From Verrucomicrobiia bacterium (GTDB taxonomy: Bacteria > Verrucomicrobiota > Verrucomicrobiia > Limisphaerales > JAEYXS01), in contig DASWYF010000013.1 of the NCBI GenBank assembly GCA_036405135.1, positions 186,001 through 250,000 on the forward strand: a stretch of 64,000 nt of DNA, in the 5' to 3' direction. The translations under genes and the position numbers were made by a program. The notes below the pieces were generated by a model. The model saw only the letters and a program-made list of their open reading frames with translations, did not search any database and was not told the origin of the DNA. Positions 54,292 to 61,277 of this stretch are shown here, in pieces. Within the stretch, counting starts at the first letter, position 1, and each line of letters opens with the position of its first letter.

Positions 54292-54318
54292 TTGCAAGTG
54301 TGCAAGCAGTCTGAGAAT

Positions 54319-54334
54319 TGTTCCACGTAGAACA
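54319..54334. promoter_or_regulatory. parS-like palindrome
   Basis: TGTTCCACGTAGAACA. It differs at one position from the perfect palindrome TGTTCCACGTGGAACA and at two from the B. subtilis-type parS TGTTCCACGTGAAACA. It ends one base before the next operator. No ParB gene is visible in the window. Confidence 0.45.
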
Positions 54335-54347
54335 CTATAAAATATGG
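54335..54347. promoter_or_regulatory. Palindromic element operator overlapping a start codon
   Basis: CTATA-AAA-TATGG. Its ATG is the predicted start of the next gene, as the GTG in the 40290 copy starts a 20-codon frame. Similarity to the 40290 copy extends to 21 bases (18 identical). Confidence 0.65.
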
Positions 54348-55039
54348 AACTGAGGTTTCCAACCGATGTCGAGCGGACGCATGAATACCAGTTGCTGGAG
54401 GCACTGGTGGGCGAGGAGAAGGCGGCCCGCTACTTTCTGCGGCTCTGGGTGCATCTGGGGTATAGCGCACCGACCACGGGTAACGTGGGGTTCATGCCGG
54501 AGGAAACCGCTCCTTTGCTGGCGAAGAGTCTGGGGGTGCAGGCGGAAGATCTGGTGAAGGTGTTGCTCGGGTCTAAATGGCTGGTGGTGGGGCAGGGTGG
54601 TTGGAACTGCCTGCGCTTCGGTATGCTGAACACGCATCTCAAGCCGGGGTTCAAGACGCAGCATTCGAAGGGTGGGCACGGCAAGGCGTTTCATTCGCGC
54701 CAGAGGCAGATCCGCGGTGAGGTGGCGATGCAGAGCCTGCTGATGCCGGCGGATATGTTCCGGCGGCGGGATGGGCAGGCGCTGACGCCGGAGGAGATCC
54801 AGCGGGTCATGTTGTTGGTGCGGTCGCTGGACAATGCCTTGGGCCGGGTGCAGCAGCGGCTGAACCACGAATACACGGAAGGGATGATCGCGGATGCGTA
54901 TGACCTGCAAGCCGACCTGACGGACGATCAGTTGAACCAGTTGGTGATGCTGGTCTTCAATCACCGGGACCATCCGGCGATGCCCAAGACGGCGGAGCAG
55001 CTTTTGCCGGAGGCGAAGATCCTGAGCGAGAAACTCTGA
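54344..55039 (+). CDS. Hypothetical winged-helix-like protein
   Basis: 231 residues starting MELRFPTDVERTHEYQLLEALVGEEKAARYFLRLWVHLGY. No ribosome site; the ATG lies within the operator, so a leaderless message or a downstream start (next Met at residue 50) is possible. Residues ~15-90 (LLAKSLGVQAEDLVKVLLGSKWLVVGQGGWNCLRF) resemble the N-terminal winged helix of phage replication/replisome-organiser proteins, without a firm match. The C-terminal part is helical. Sitting on four regulatory motifs, it may be a regulator or replication factor (inference). Confidence 0.6.
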   Translation: MELRFPTDVERTHEYQLLEALVGEEKAARYFLRLWVHLGYSAPTTGNVGFMPEETAPLLAKSLGVQAEDLVKVLLGSKWLVVGQGGWNCLRFGMLNTHLKPGFKTQHSKGGHGKAFHSRQRQIRGEVAMQSLLMPADMFRRRDGQALTPEEIQRVMLLVRSLDNALGRVQQRLNHEYTEGMIADAYDLQADLTDDQLNQLVMLVFNHRDHPAMPKTAEQLLPEAKILSEKL

Positions 55040-55061
55040 TAAAGAATCATTAAGGGGAGAC

Positions 55062-55340
55062 ATGAAGAGCGTAACTAAGAAACCAGCCTCGTGTCGGGCA
55101 AAGTGGGAACTGCTTTCGCATGATCTGTTGGGTTGCCGTGTGCTTCATGAGGGAAGTTGGAAGTGGGTGACGGGTGCGCGACGTCCGGTTTATCCGGCTG
55201 GTAAGAAGTCTTCCAAGCCTCGGAAGGATATTTGCTTCCGTCTTTTTCATACACCCACCAAGCGTGAGGAATGGTTTGGACCGGCTCCATTGTTTCATGA
55301 AGTGCAATGGCCTGAAGAAACGCCCGTGGGGGCTGTCTGA
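55062..55340 (+). CDS. Small hypothetical protein
   Basis: 92 residues. AKWELLSHDLLGCRVLHEGSWKWVTGARRPVYPAGKKSSKPRK, then HTPTKREEWFGPAPLF. ATG 55062 follows GGGGAGAC. Basic, beta-rich, family not recognised. Confidence 0.55.
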   Translation: MKSVTKKPASCRAKWELLSHDLLGCRVLHEGSWKWVTGARRPVYPAGKKSSKPRKDICFRLFHTPTKREEWFGPAPLFHEVQWPEETPVGAV

Positions 55341-55396
55341 ACCAAAGGAACAAGAGGGGATAAGGCGGCGTATAAGCCGGTATTTTTCTGAGAGCA

Positions 55397-55903
55397 ATGA
55401 GTGCAGATAAACATGAAATGTGGCGGGTGTTGGAGTGTCAGTTCGGCAAGCTGACGGGGCAGGTATGTGCGGGCGCTCCGAAGTGGGGGCACGTTTTTAA
55501 AGGCGAGCCGAAGCCGATGGCTTATTGCGAGGCGCACAAGCCGGATGTCAGCCAGATGATTGATCCGGCTGGCAGTCATGTAATAGAAGAGATTGAGGGG
55601 ATTTTTCCTTGGCCGACTGCGGGCGGTATCTGGATGGGTTACATCGATGGTGGTATCGGCTGGATGCCGATGCAAGCGATGGAGTTGAAAGACGATTTGC
55701 CTTCGGTGGAGCAAATGAGATTGGAGAAGGATAATCCTTTGACCGCTCCACCTCGCGCAACCTTGGCGATCACAGCGCAATTTCCCCAGCCAGATGGATG
55801 CTGGCCGTATCTGTTTCCGGGGAATCATCCGGTGAAGGCGTGGCGGCTGCCGGTGGGTGATGAGTTGTCGCGAGCGAAGAAATTCTTAGGGGTGAAGGAA
55901 TAG
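55397..55903 (+). CDS. Hypothetical protein with RC...WCxxHK-type zinc motif
   Basis: 168 residues. LECQFGKLTGQVCAGAPKWGHVFKGEPKPMAYCEAHKPD (about 12-50) parallels the Cys/His block of the 45233 protein (SQHRCAKPAVW...WCHEHKVE). The remaining WPTAGGIWMGYIDGGIGWMPM and AITAQFPQPDGCWPYLFPGNHPVKAW look like two small beta units. First of a tightly packed run of genes. Confidence 0.6.
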   Translation: MSADKHEMWRVLECQFGKLTGQVCAGAPKWGHVFKGEPKPMAYCEAHKPDVSQMIDPAGSHVIEEIEGIFPWPTAGGIWMGYIDGGIGWMPMQAMELKDDLPSVEQMRLEKDNPLTAPPRATLAITAQFPQPDGCWPYLFPGNHPVKAWRLPVGDELSRAKKFLGVKE

Positions 55904-55905
55904 AG

Positions 55906-56124
55906 ATGGGGCGAAAGAAGAGCAGGCAGGAGCGGGAAGATGATGAGGCGAACCTGTTCGCGATGTGCCTGCTGATGCCGGAAGAGATGGTGAAAGAAGA
56001 GATCGCCAAGCTTGGTGTGTTCGATGTGAACGATGACAGGAAGATGAAGAAGCTGGCGAAGATTTTTGAAGTGTCGGAAACGATGATGGCCTTGCGGATT
56101 GCGCAGATATTTGAATTCCCATGA
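55906..56124 (+). CDS. Orphan C-terminal fragment of ImmA/IrrE-type peptidase
   Basis: 72 residues. EREDDEANLFAMCLLMPEEMVKEEIAKLGVFDVNDDRKMKKLAKIFEVSETMMALRIAQI is the part that follows the catalytic helix in ImmA/IrrE proteins: the third metal-ligand Glu region (EREANxFAxxLLMP) and the helix LAKxFxVSxxAMxxRL. The HExxH segment is absent and there is no room for it upstream; the gene starts 2 bp after the previous stop with a good context. Loss of catalysis is therefore certain if this is the whole protein. Stop overlaps the next ATG (ATGA). Confidence 0.7.
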   Translation: MGRKKSRQEREDDEANLFAMCLLMPEEMVKEEIAKLGVFDVNDDRKMKKLAKIFEVSETMMALRIAQIFEFP

Positions 56125-56561
56125 ACCAAGCAGAAGAAAATTACGGCAAGCTGTTCAAAGCGGCAGAGCGGAAGAATTACGACAACCTGCTATTTGAAGC
56201 GACTGTCAAGATGCTGCTCCCTTGCGGTTCTGTGATTGAGGCGAAATTAGGCAGGGCTACCGTACGAGGTGAAGTGATCGGTTATCAGTTCAACGGGACG
56301 GATGTGATTATCCGTAATTTAAAGACTGAGAAACGCCGTGATGTGCATGTGGGTTATTACGGCATCGGATCGGTTAAAATTATCTCGGTGCCGGAAAAGG
56401 TTAAGCTGGATTTGGAGGCGTGGTGGAAGGAATTGCAACCGATGTTTCGCATTCCGTTTGGGGATGCGAACGAAGCGGATGTGCGGGATTTCCAATGGGC
56501 CTATGATCAGGGGCTTTCTCCGATCGAGACGTTGGTGCAACTGCTGGAGGATGAACGATGA
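56121..56561 (+). CDS. Hypothetical protein
   Basis: 146 residues. Beta-rich first half (KMLLPCGSVIEAKLGRATVRGEVIGYQFNGTDVIIRNLKTEKRRDVHVGYYGIGSVKII) like a small barrel, then WWKELQPMFRIPFGDANEADVRDFQWAYDQGLSPIETLVQLLEDE. Coupled on both sides by ATGA overlaps to the ImmA fragment and the TrpF-like gene. Confidence 0.55.
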   Translation: MNQAEENYGKLFKAAERKNYDNLLFEATVKMLLPCGSVIEAKLGRATVRGEVIGYQFNGTDVIIRNLKTEKRRDVHVGYYGIGSVKIISVPEKVKLDLEAWWKELQPMFRIPFGDANEADVRDFQWAYDQGLSPIETLVQLLEDER

Positions 56562-57406
56562 AACCGAGAATCACGTTGACGGGGGTGGATGAGAGCACCT
56601 CTGCGGACACCTTGTTCCGGTTAGCGGCGCATGCGGAGATTGGATTTCTGTTCACACTCAATCCGGAAGGGCGCAAGCGGTATCCCTCGTTGGACTGGAT
56701 CCGTGAAAATGCGATGAACGCAACATGGGTGGCTTTGCACGTCTGCGGGCGTGAAGCGCGCCAAATGCTGGTGGATCCACCGGACAACTGTTCCATGCTC
56801 TTCCAGCGGTTTCAGAGAATTCAGGTCAACGGCCAGGTGAGTGAGGAAGAGTTGAAGCGGATCTGTGCGGCTTATCCGCTCACTGAGATCATCACCCAGC
56901 ACAAGGGTAATGACGCGTTGTTAAAGGTGCCTTTGCCTAACCATTCCATTCTGGTGGATGCCAGCGGTGGAAGAGGAATCAGGCCGGCTGAATGGACTAA
57001 GCTGGAGACGTATAAGAAGACGGGATATGCGGGTGGTCTGGGCGCGGAAAATATCTGTGATGAATGGGCTAAAATCCGTCCCCTTGCCCGTATAGGTTGC
57101 TGGTTGGATATGGAGTCCAAACTCCGTGATGCGAACGATTCCTTTAGTGAGGAGCGAGCGGTTGCTGTGTTGAAAGCTTTAAATTACGAGGTGGATTTTC
57201 CGTTGGCTTTATCAGCTATGCCCCTGTTGAAGCTCAGCAGAGAGGAGTGGTTAAAGCGGTGTGCGGCCAGATTGATGGAGCGTGCTGCGTTGAATGCTGC
57301 TGATGCGATGGGGATTGCTGAATCGAATCTGGAAAGTGATCCGTCTGCGCTGGAGGAAAGCCCGGAGGACATTGCGGATGAGGAGTTGTCCCGGTGGGGA
57401 GAGTGA
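56558..57406 (+). CDS. TrpF-like TIM-barrel protein
   Basis: 282 residues. Residues 1-205 follow the phosphoribosylanthranilate isomerase pattern: beta1 PRITLTGVDESTSADTLFR, the phosphate-site loops D134-ASGGRG-140 and A158-GGLGAENI, and D184-MESKLRD matching the 'DVSSGVE' strand. The catalytic Cys of beta1 (KICG) is replaced by Thr8. A ~75-residue C-terminal helical tail (MPLLKLSREEWLKRCAARLMERAALNAADAMG) is extra. Enzymatic PRAI activity is unlikely; it may bind a phosphorylated ligand or NAD-like compound (inference). No trp genes nearby. Overlaps the previous gene by ATGA. Confidence 0.6.
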   Translation: MKPRITLTGVDESTSADTLFRLAAHAEIGFLFTLNPEGRKRYPSLDWIRENAMNATWVALHVCGREARQMLVDPPDNCSMLFQRFQRIQVNGQVSEEELKRICAAYPLTEIITQHKGNDALLKVPLPNHSILVDASGGRGIRPAEWTKLETYKKTGYAGGLGAENICDEWAKIRPLARIGCWLDMESKLRDANDSFSEERAVAVLKALNYEVDFPLALSAMPLLKLSREEWLKRCAARLMERAALNAADAMGIAESNLESDPSALEESPEDIADEELSRWGE

Positions 57407-57422
57407 ACCACGTGAATAGGCT

Positions 57423-57599
57423 ATGAATGAAGAGGAAATCAAGCCGGACAAGGACGTCCAAGTGCCAGAGTATGAGAAGTTGCTGGAGCCCGGTGGTATT
57501 AAGGGCGGATGTCTGGCGGTGTCCTTTTTTCTGCTGTTGGGTGCTTTGGTTGGCGCCCCATTGGTATGCCTCTATGCAGTGATAGCCAATAGCAAATAG
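57423..57599 (+). CDS. Small single-helix membrane protein
   Basis: 58 residues (MNEEEIKPDKDVQVPEYEKL...), with one transmembrane helix near 33-55 (SFFLLLGALVGAPLVCLYAVI). Starts 17 bp after the TrpF-like gene; no ribosome site is evident. Small size makes it tentative, but its frame and hydrophobic end are convincing. Confidence 0.5.
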   Translation: MNEEEIKPDKDVQVPEYEKLLEPGGIKGGCLAVSFFLLLGALVGAPLVCLYAVIANSK

Positions 57600-57619
57600 A
57601 CGATCACCGAGGAGGGGTT

Positions 57620-57644
57620 AGAGCCTCCTCACGTCGGCTGCTAC
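57620..57644. repeat. Interspersed 25-bp repeat, copy 3 (in element)
   Basis: Identical over 25 bp to 33-57, which is in ordinary chromosome. Immediately followed by GAATTAT and the DHH gene start. Confidence 0.85.
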
Positions 57645-57651
57645 GAATTAT

Positions 57652-58527
57652 ATGAAAAAATACGTTTTGTATCACAAGGGGTGCATGGATGGGTTTGGGG
57701 CGGCGTTGTGTGCCTGGCTCAAGTTCGGGGATGAGGCGACGTATATCCCGTGCAGTAATGATGACAAGGTGCTGCCGGAGATGGAGGACGGGAGCGAGGT
57801 TTATATCTTGGATTTTTCTTTCTCGCGTCAGGTGCTACTGGATTTGGCTTTTCGGATGAAGTCGTTGCTGGTGTTGGATCATCATAAGACGGCGCGTGAG
57901 GCGTTACAGGGTTTGGATTTTGCGTGGTTCAGTAAAGAGAACAGCGGAGCGGTGATGGCGTGGAGGCATTTCCATAAATATCATCCGATTCCTTTGCTGA
58001 TCCAATACATCGAGGACCGTGATCTTTGGGCGTGGAAGCTGCCGAACAGTCGCGGGGTCAATGCGGTGTTGGGGACTTATCCGATGGAGTTTCCCGTGTG
58101 GCACAGCCTGTTGACTGGTATGCATTTCAGTTCCAGGAAGCTTGAAGGAGAGGGGGAAGTTGCGTGGCGGATGATCGAGCAGGCGGTGAAGCGGCAGTGT
58201 GGACAGAGTTCTGTGCATGTGGCGAGGTTTGCGCCGGGTGAGAAAAAGATCGAGCTGATGGCGGTCACACCGGCTTGCCCGTCGCTGGTGGCGAAGAGTT
58301 TTGGGATTCATTTCGTGCCGGTGGTGAACGCGACTGCCTACGTGGATGAGGTGGCGGAAGAACTGATCCGGCAGTATGAGTGGGCTCCGTTCGTGGGGGT
58401 GTATCAGCAGCGGGCGAATGGCAAGACGAAGTGGAGCCTGCGGTCGCGGGAGGGGTTTGATTGTCTGCCGATCGCGGAGGCGTTTGGTGGGGGAGGGCAT
58501 GAGCGGGCGTGTGGGTTTATCGCATAG
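57652..58527 (+). CDS. DHH-family phosphoesterase
   Basis: 291 residues. YHKGCMDGFGAALCAW (motif I, D13), ILDFSF (D54), VLDHHKTA (DHH, 76-78), then a D in YIEDRDLWAW, and AFGGGGHERACGF (DHHA1 motif, about 277-288). This is the DHH/DHHA1 fold of exopolyphosphatases, nanoRNases and RecJ relatives that hydrolyse phosphodiesters or phosphoanhydrides using Mn. Compact size fits nanoRNase/oligonucleotide phosphatase types; substrate unknown. Frequent in phages. Confidence 0.88.
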   Translation: MKKYVLYHKGCMDGFGAALCAWLKFGDEATYIPCSNDDKVLPEMEDGSEVYILDFSFSRQVLLDLAFRMKSLLVLDHHKTAREALQGLDFAWFSKENSGAVMAWRHFHKYHPIPLLIQYIEDRDLWAWKLPNSRGVNAVLGTYPMEFPVWHSLLTGMHFSSRKLEGEGEVAWRMIEQAVKRQCGQSSVHVARFAPGEKKIELMAVTPACPSLVAKSFGIHFVPVVNATAYVDEVAEELIRQYEWAPFVGVYQQRANGKTKWSLRSREGFDCLPIAEAFGGGGHERACGFIA

Positions 58528-58565
58528 GGAAACATCGAACATCCAACGTCCAACATCGAACGTCC
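58527..58565. repeat. CATCGAACATCCAACGTCC-type repeat
   Basis: A tandem ACATCGAACATCCAACGTCC / AACATCGAACGTCC block, similar to that at about 2426-2457. It precedes another ACACAGA-type unit at 58580-58618. Confidence 0.65.
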
Positions 58566-58589
58566 AGAGAGGGGAAAGGTTAGCCATAG

Positions 58590-58937
58590 ATGAACACAGA
58601 AACACACGGATGCACGGAGGGGGCGAACTTCAGGGAGTTCGAACTGGGGAAGATTATTGGGGCGGTGAAAGGTTTCGCGCCGGTGGAACCGCAGATTGTG
58701 GGCGTGGTGTGTTCGCCGGTGGGGTTTCGGAAAATCACTGAGGATTTTCAGGCGATGAAGCCGACGAGTATCGAGTTGCTTCGATTGGGTGGCGCGAGGG
58801 TTGATGCGCCTTTGTTAATGGGAATGGAGATCCACGAGATGCGGGGGCAGGAAGTGGAGTGCCTGGCGTTTTATGATCGGGAGAAAATGCGGGAGTATTT
58901 GGATGGCGGCAAGCCGATGACAATAGCGGAGGCGTAG
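58590..58937 (+). CDS. Hypothetical protein
   Basis: 115 residues from ATG 58590, but the first ~10 residues (MNTETHGCTEG) are encoded by ACACAGA-type repeat, so the start could be later, near FRELGKII. Core FAPVEPQIVGVVCSPVGFRKITEDFQAMKPTSIELLRLGGARVDAPLLMGMEIHEMRGQEVECLAFYDREKMREYL. No family recognised. Confidence 0.5.
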   Translation: MNTETHGCTEGANFREFELGKIIGAVKGFAPVEPQIVGVVCSPVGFRKITEDFQAMKPTSIELLRLGGARVDAPLLMGMEIHEMRGQEVECLAFYDREKMREYLDGGKPMTIAEA

Positions 58938-58951
58938 AAGTTGGGAATTTT

Positions 58952-58986
58952 TTAGCCACAGATGAACACAGATTTACACAGATAAT
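58952..58986. repeat. ACACAGAT-type repeat before start codon
   Basis: AGCCACAGATGAACACAG then ATTTACACAGATAAT directly followed by the start codon of the next gene. No Shine-Dalgarno. Confidence 0.75.
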
Positions 58987-59313
58987 ATGGAGAAGAATTT
59001 TCAGCTTGGGGAGAAAGTGTATGTGATGCGATGCGTGCGCCCGGGTGAGGGCGGGTTGCTTTGTGATCTGAAATATTCGGAGGCCATCGTGGTGGATGCC
59101 GGTGGTGGATGTTCTTCCAAACTGTATTGTAAGGATTCTGGCGCGGTGGGGTTTATCCATCATTCCATCATCTTCCGTGATCCGGTGACTTTGATGCAGG
59201 TAGGGATAGAGCAGATGAAGGCCATGGTCGCGAAGCAGGTGGACTATATCGCGGCACAGGAAGCGAAGTTGAAGCCGTATCTGCCGCCGCAAGAGAAGAA
59301 GGAGGGGGAATAG
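58987..59313 (+). CDS. Hypothetical protein
   Basis: 108 residues. N-terminal KVYVMRCVRPGEGGLLCDLKYSEAIVVDAGGGCSSKLYCKDSGAVGFIHHSIIFRDPVTL looks like a small beta barrel, with a coiled C-terminus (MKAMVAKQVDYIAAQEAKLKPYLPPQEKK). Start is 4 bp after an ACACAGAT repeat end. No family recognised. Confidence 0.55.
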   Translation: MEKNFQLGEKVYVMRCVRPGEGGLLCDLKYSEAIVVDAGGGCSSKLYCKDSGAVGFIHHSIIFRDPVTLMQVGIEQMKAMVAKQVDYIAAQEAKLKPYLPPQEKKEGE

Positions 59314-59314
59314 T

Positions 59315-59773
59315 ATGTTGCCGGTGAAGTTTGAGGGAATGAATCATGTGTTGGGTGCGCCGGAGGGGATGCATAATTGCTCGCCACTGGCAGTCTATAC
59401 GAATTTCCGAGCGTGCATCTCGGTGTGGGAACTGACGGATGAAGAGGTGGAGAAGATCGTGCGTGGGCGTCGGATCGCACTGGGAGTGTATTCCGGAGTG
59501 AGCCAACCAGCGGTGCATTTGCAGGCGCTGGATGCGGCAGAGTCGCCGTGGCTGCCGCCGCTGGAGGAGATAAGCGTGGAGCCAGATTCTCAAGTGCAGA
59601 TGTCGCAGGAGGATCTGAATTCCTTGCCGCCGTCCATGACGGTGCAGTGCAAACATTGCCGCTCGATCCGGGCGTTTCATCTGCGGCCCACGATGCAGTG
59701 TCCGATCTATGGCAAGGGGACGTTGACGGGATTTGGACCCCGGGCGTTTGAGGCGGCGGAGGTGGAGTTATGA
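59315..59773 (+). CDS. Hypothetical protein, tandem paralogue 1
   Basis: 152 residues. Shares with the following gene NFRACISVWELTDEEVEKIVRGRRIALGVYSGVSQPAVHLQAL (their VYRLNEAELSRLVRSGRLAISLHTGTSFPLHEVQVL) and a C-terminal Cys cluster (CKHCRSIRAFHLRPTMQCPI). Probably zinc-binding. It starts 1 bp after the preceding stop and ends overlapping the next ATG. Confidence 0.6.
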   Translation: MLPVKFEGMNHVLGAPEGMHNCSPLAVYTNFRACISVWELTDEEVEKIVRGRRIALGVYSGVSQPAVHLQALDAAESPWLPPLEEISVEPDSQVQMSQEDLNSLPPSMTVQCKHCRSIRAFHLRPTMQCPIYGKGTLTGFGPRAFEAAEVEL

Positions 59774-60240
59774 CGCCAGAGAAATTTGCGGAGGCGAATC
59801 TGACTTTGAAGACGGTCGAGCATGGGGGCCTCGAGGTGCAGGTGCCGGCACACACGAATCGCTTCGTTTGCACGGTGGTTTACCGGTTGAATGAGGCGGA
59901 GCTTTCGCGGCTGGTGCGCTCGGGCCGTCTCGCCATCTCGCTTCATACGGGGACCAGCTTTCCGCTGCATGAGGTGCAGGTGCTGGACAAAGACTCATCG
60001 CCGCAATTGGAAGGGATGAAGGCTTGCGAGTTGAACGAGCCGGTGCCGTTCACGCCGACCGCCTATAAAAACCTGACGGTGGATAGCAGTCGGCCGTTGT
60101 GCCGGTTGTGTGATCGTCCATACGGATTGCATTCCCAAATCACGCATCAGTGTCCGAAGGTGCGTCCGGTGGAACATGATGAGACGGGGTTGATTTTGCT
60201 GACGGGATTTTTGGCGGCGGTGTATGAGCCGAAGGTTTAA
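59770..60240 (+). CDS. Hypothetical protein, tandem paralogue 2
   Basis: 156 residues. Same organisation as its neighbour: N-terminal CTVVYRLNEAELSRLVRSGRLAISLHTG, middle, then C-terminal CRLCDRPYGLHSQITHQCPKVRP and LLTGFLAAVYEP (neighbour: LTGFGPRAFEA). It evidently arose by tandem duplication. Function unknown. Confidence 0.6.
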   Translation: MTPEKFAEANLTLKTVEHGGLEVQVPAHTNRFVCTVVYRLNEAELSRLVRSGRLAISLHTGTSFPLHEVQVLDKDSSPQLEGMKACELNEPVPFTPTAYKNLTVDSSRPLCRLCDRPYGLHSQITHQCPKVRPVEHDETGLILLTGFLAAVYEPKV

Positions 60241-60271
60241 CCACAGATGGCCGCAGATTAACACAGATAAT
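60240..60271. repeat. ACACAGAT-type repeat before start codon
   Basis: ACCACAGATGGCCGCAG then ATTAACACAGATAAT, followed directly by ATG of the next gene at 60272, as at 58987. Confidence 0.75.
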
Positions 60272-60490
60272 ATGAATGTTGAAACGGGAGAGATTAAAGA
60301 GTTTCCGGCGGGCGAAGAACCCAAAGGGCCATGGGTTAAGATTGCGAACCGTCCGGATCCAACATGCAAGAAGTGTCTTGGCACCGGTTCAACGCGCCGA
60401 CTGGTGAAGCAGTCGGGTCGCCGAGGTGCGATCGGATATAAGCAAGTTCCTTGCGCCTGTGTGAATCCATTCACGGCGGACAAATTATAA
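60272..60490 (+). CDS. Small Cys-rich hypothetical protein
   Basis: 72 residues from ATG 60272 (MNVETGEIKEFPAGEEPKGPWVKI). CKKCLGTGSTRRL...VPCACVN resembles half of a DnaJ-type zinc finger (CxxCxGxG). Stop is adjacent to the methyltransferase ATG. No firm family. Confidence 0.6.
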   Translation: MNVETGEIKEFPAGEEPKGPWVKIANRPDPTCKKCLGTGSTRRLVKQSGRRGAIGYKQVPCACVNPFTADKL

Positions 60491-61267
60491 ATGTTGCGGC
60501 CGTATTACAGTGACGAGCAGGTGACGCTTTACCATGGGAACATGGAAGAGGTGCTGCCGCAGTTGCCGATGGCGGATTGCATCGTGACGGACAGCACGTA
60601 CGGCGAGACGGCACTGGAATGGGACAGGTGGGTGGATGATTGGCCCTCGATCGTGGCGCGCAACCTGAAGCGTACCGGGAGCATGTGGTGTTTCGGTTCT
60701 TTCCGCATGTTCACGTCGCACTGGGCGGAATTCGAGAAAGCTTTCGACCAGGTGCAGGACCGGGTGTGGGAAAAGCAGAACGGGAGTTCGTTCATGACGG
60801 ACCGCTTTCGTCGGGTGCATGAGTTCATGGTCCATTTCCGGCATCGGAATGTGAAGTGGGAAGAAGTGTTCCACAACGACAAGTCTTTGAAAGAGTCTGG
60901 TGGAGTGAGGAAGCGGATCTATCGCCAGCACAAACCCAAGCATTTCAACGGCTATGGACCGGCCTTGTATCAGAGCGATGACAATGGAACCCGGCTAGCA
61001 CGGTCGGTGGTGTACATGAAGAATTGTCATGGCGCTGCCATCAATGAGACGGAGAAGCCAGTGGGGTTGGTGCGTCCGCTCATCGAGTATTCGTGTCCGG
61101 TGGGGGGGCTGATGATCGACTGCTTCAGCGGCAGTGGTTCGCATCTGGTGGCAGCCAGGCAACTGGGCATCCGCTCGATCGGCATCGAGAAGCGCGAGAG
61201 CCAGTGCGAAAAAGCAGTGAAGCGATTGCGGGAAGAACAGGAACTGAATCTGGCTCCGGCGGCGTAA
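60491..61267 (+). CDS. Beta-class DNA methyltransferase with altered DPPY motif
   Basis: 258 residues. Catalytic motif IV comes first (IVTDSTYGETALEWDRW, D34-S-T-Y37) and SAM motif I last (MIDCFSGSGS, F212-G-G), the order of the beta class of N4-cytosine or N6-adenine methyltransferases. NETEKPVGLVRPLI is motif X-like, close to SCPVGGL. Normally motif IV is DPPY; here P-P is S-T. SMWCFGSFRMF, RFRRVHE and the EKPVGL block agree with phage-type orphan methyltransferases. No restriction partner is visible. Confidence 0.83.
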   Translation: MLRPYYSDEQVTLYHGNMEEVLPQLPMADCIVTDSTYGETALEWDRWVDDWPSIVARNLKRTGSMWCFGSFRMFTSHWAEFEKAFDQVQDRVWEKQNGSSFMTDRFRRVHEFMVHFRHRNVKWEEVFHNDKSLKESGGVRKRIYRQHKPKHFNGYGPALYQSDDNGTRLARSVVYMKNCHGAAINETEKPVGLVRPLIEYSCPVGGLMIDCFSGSGSHLVAARQLGIRSIGIEKRESQCEKAVKRLREEQELNLAPAA

Positions 61268-61277
61268 GGAATTTGAT

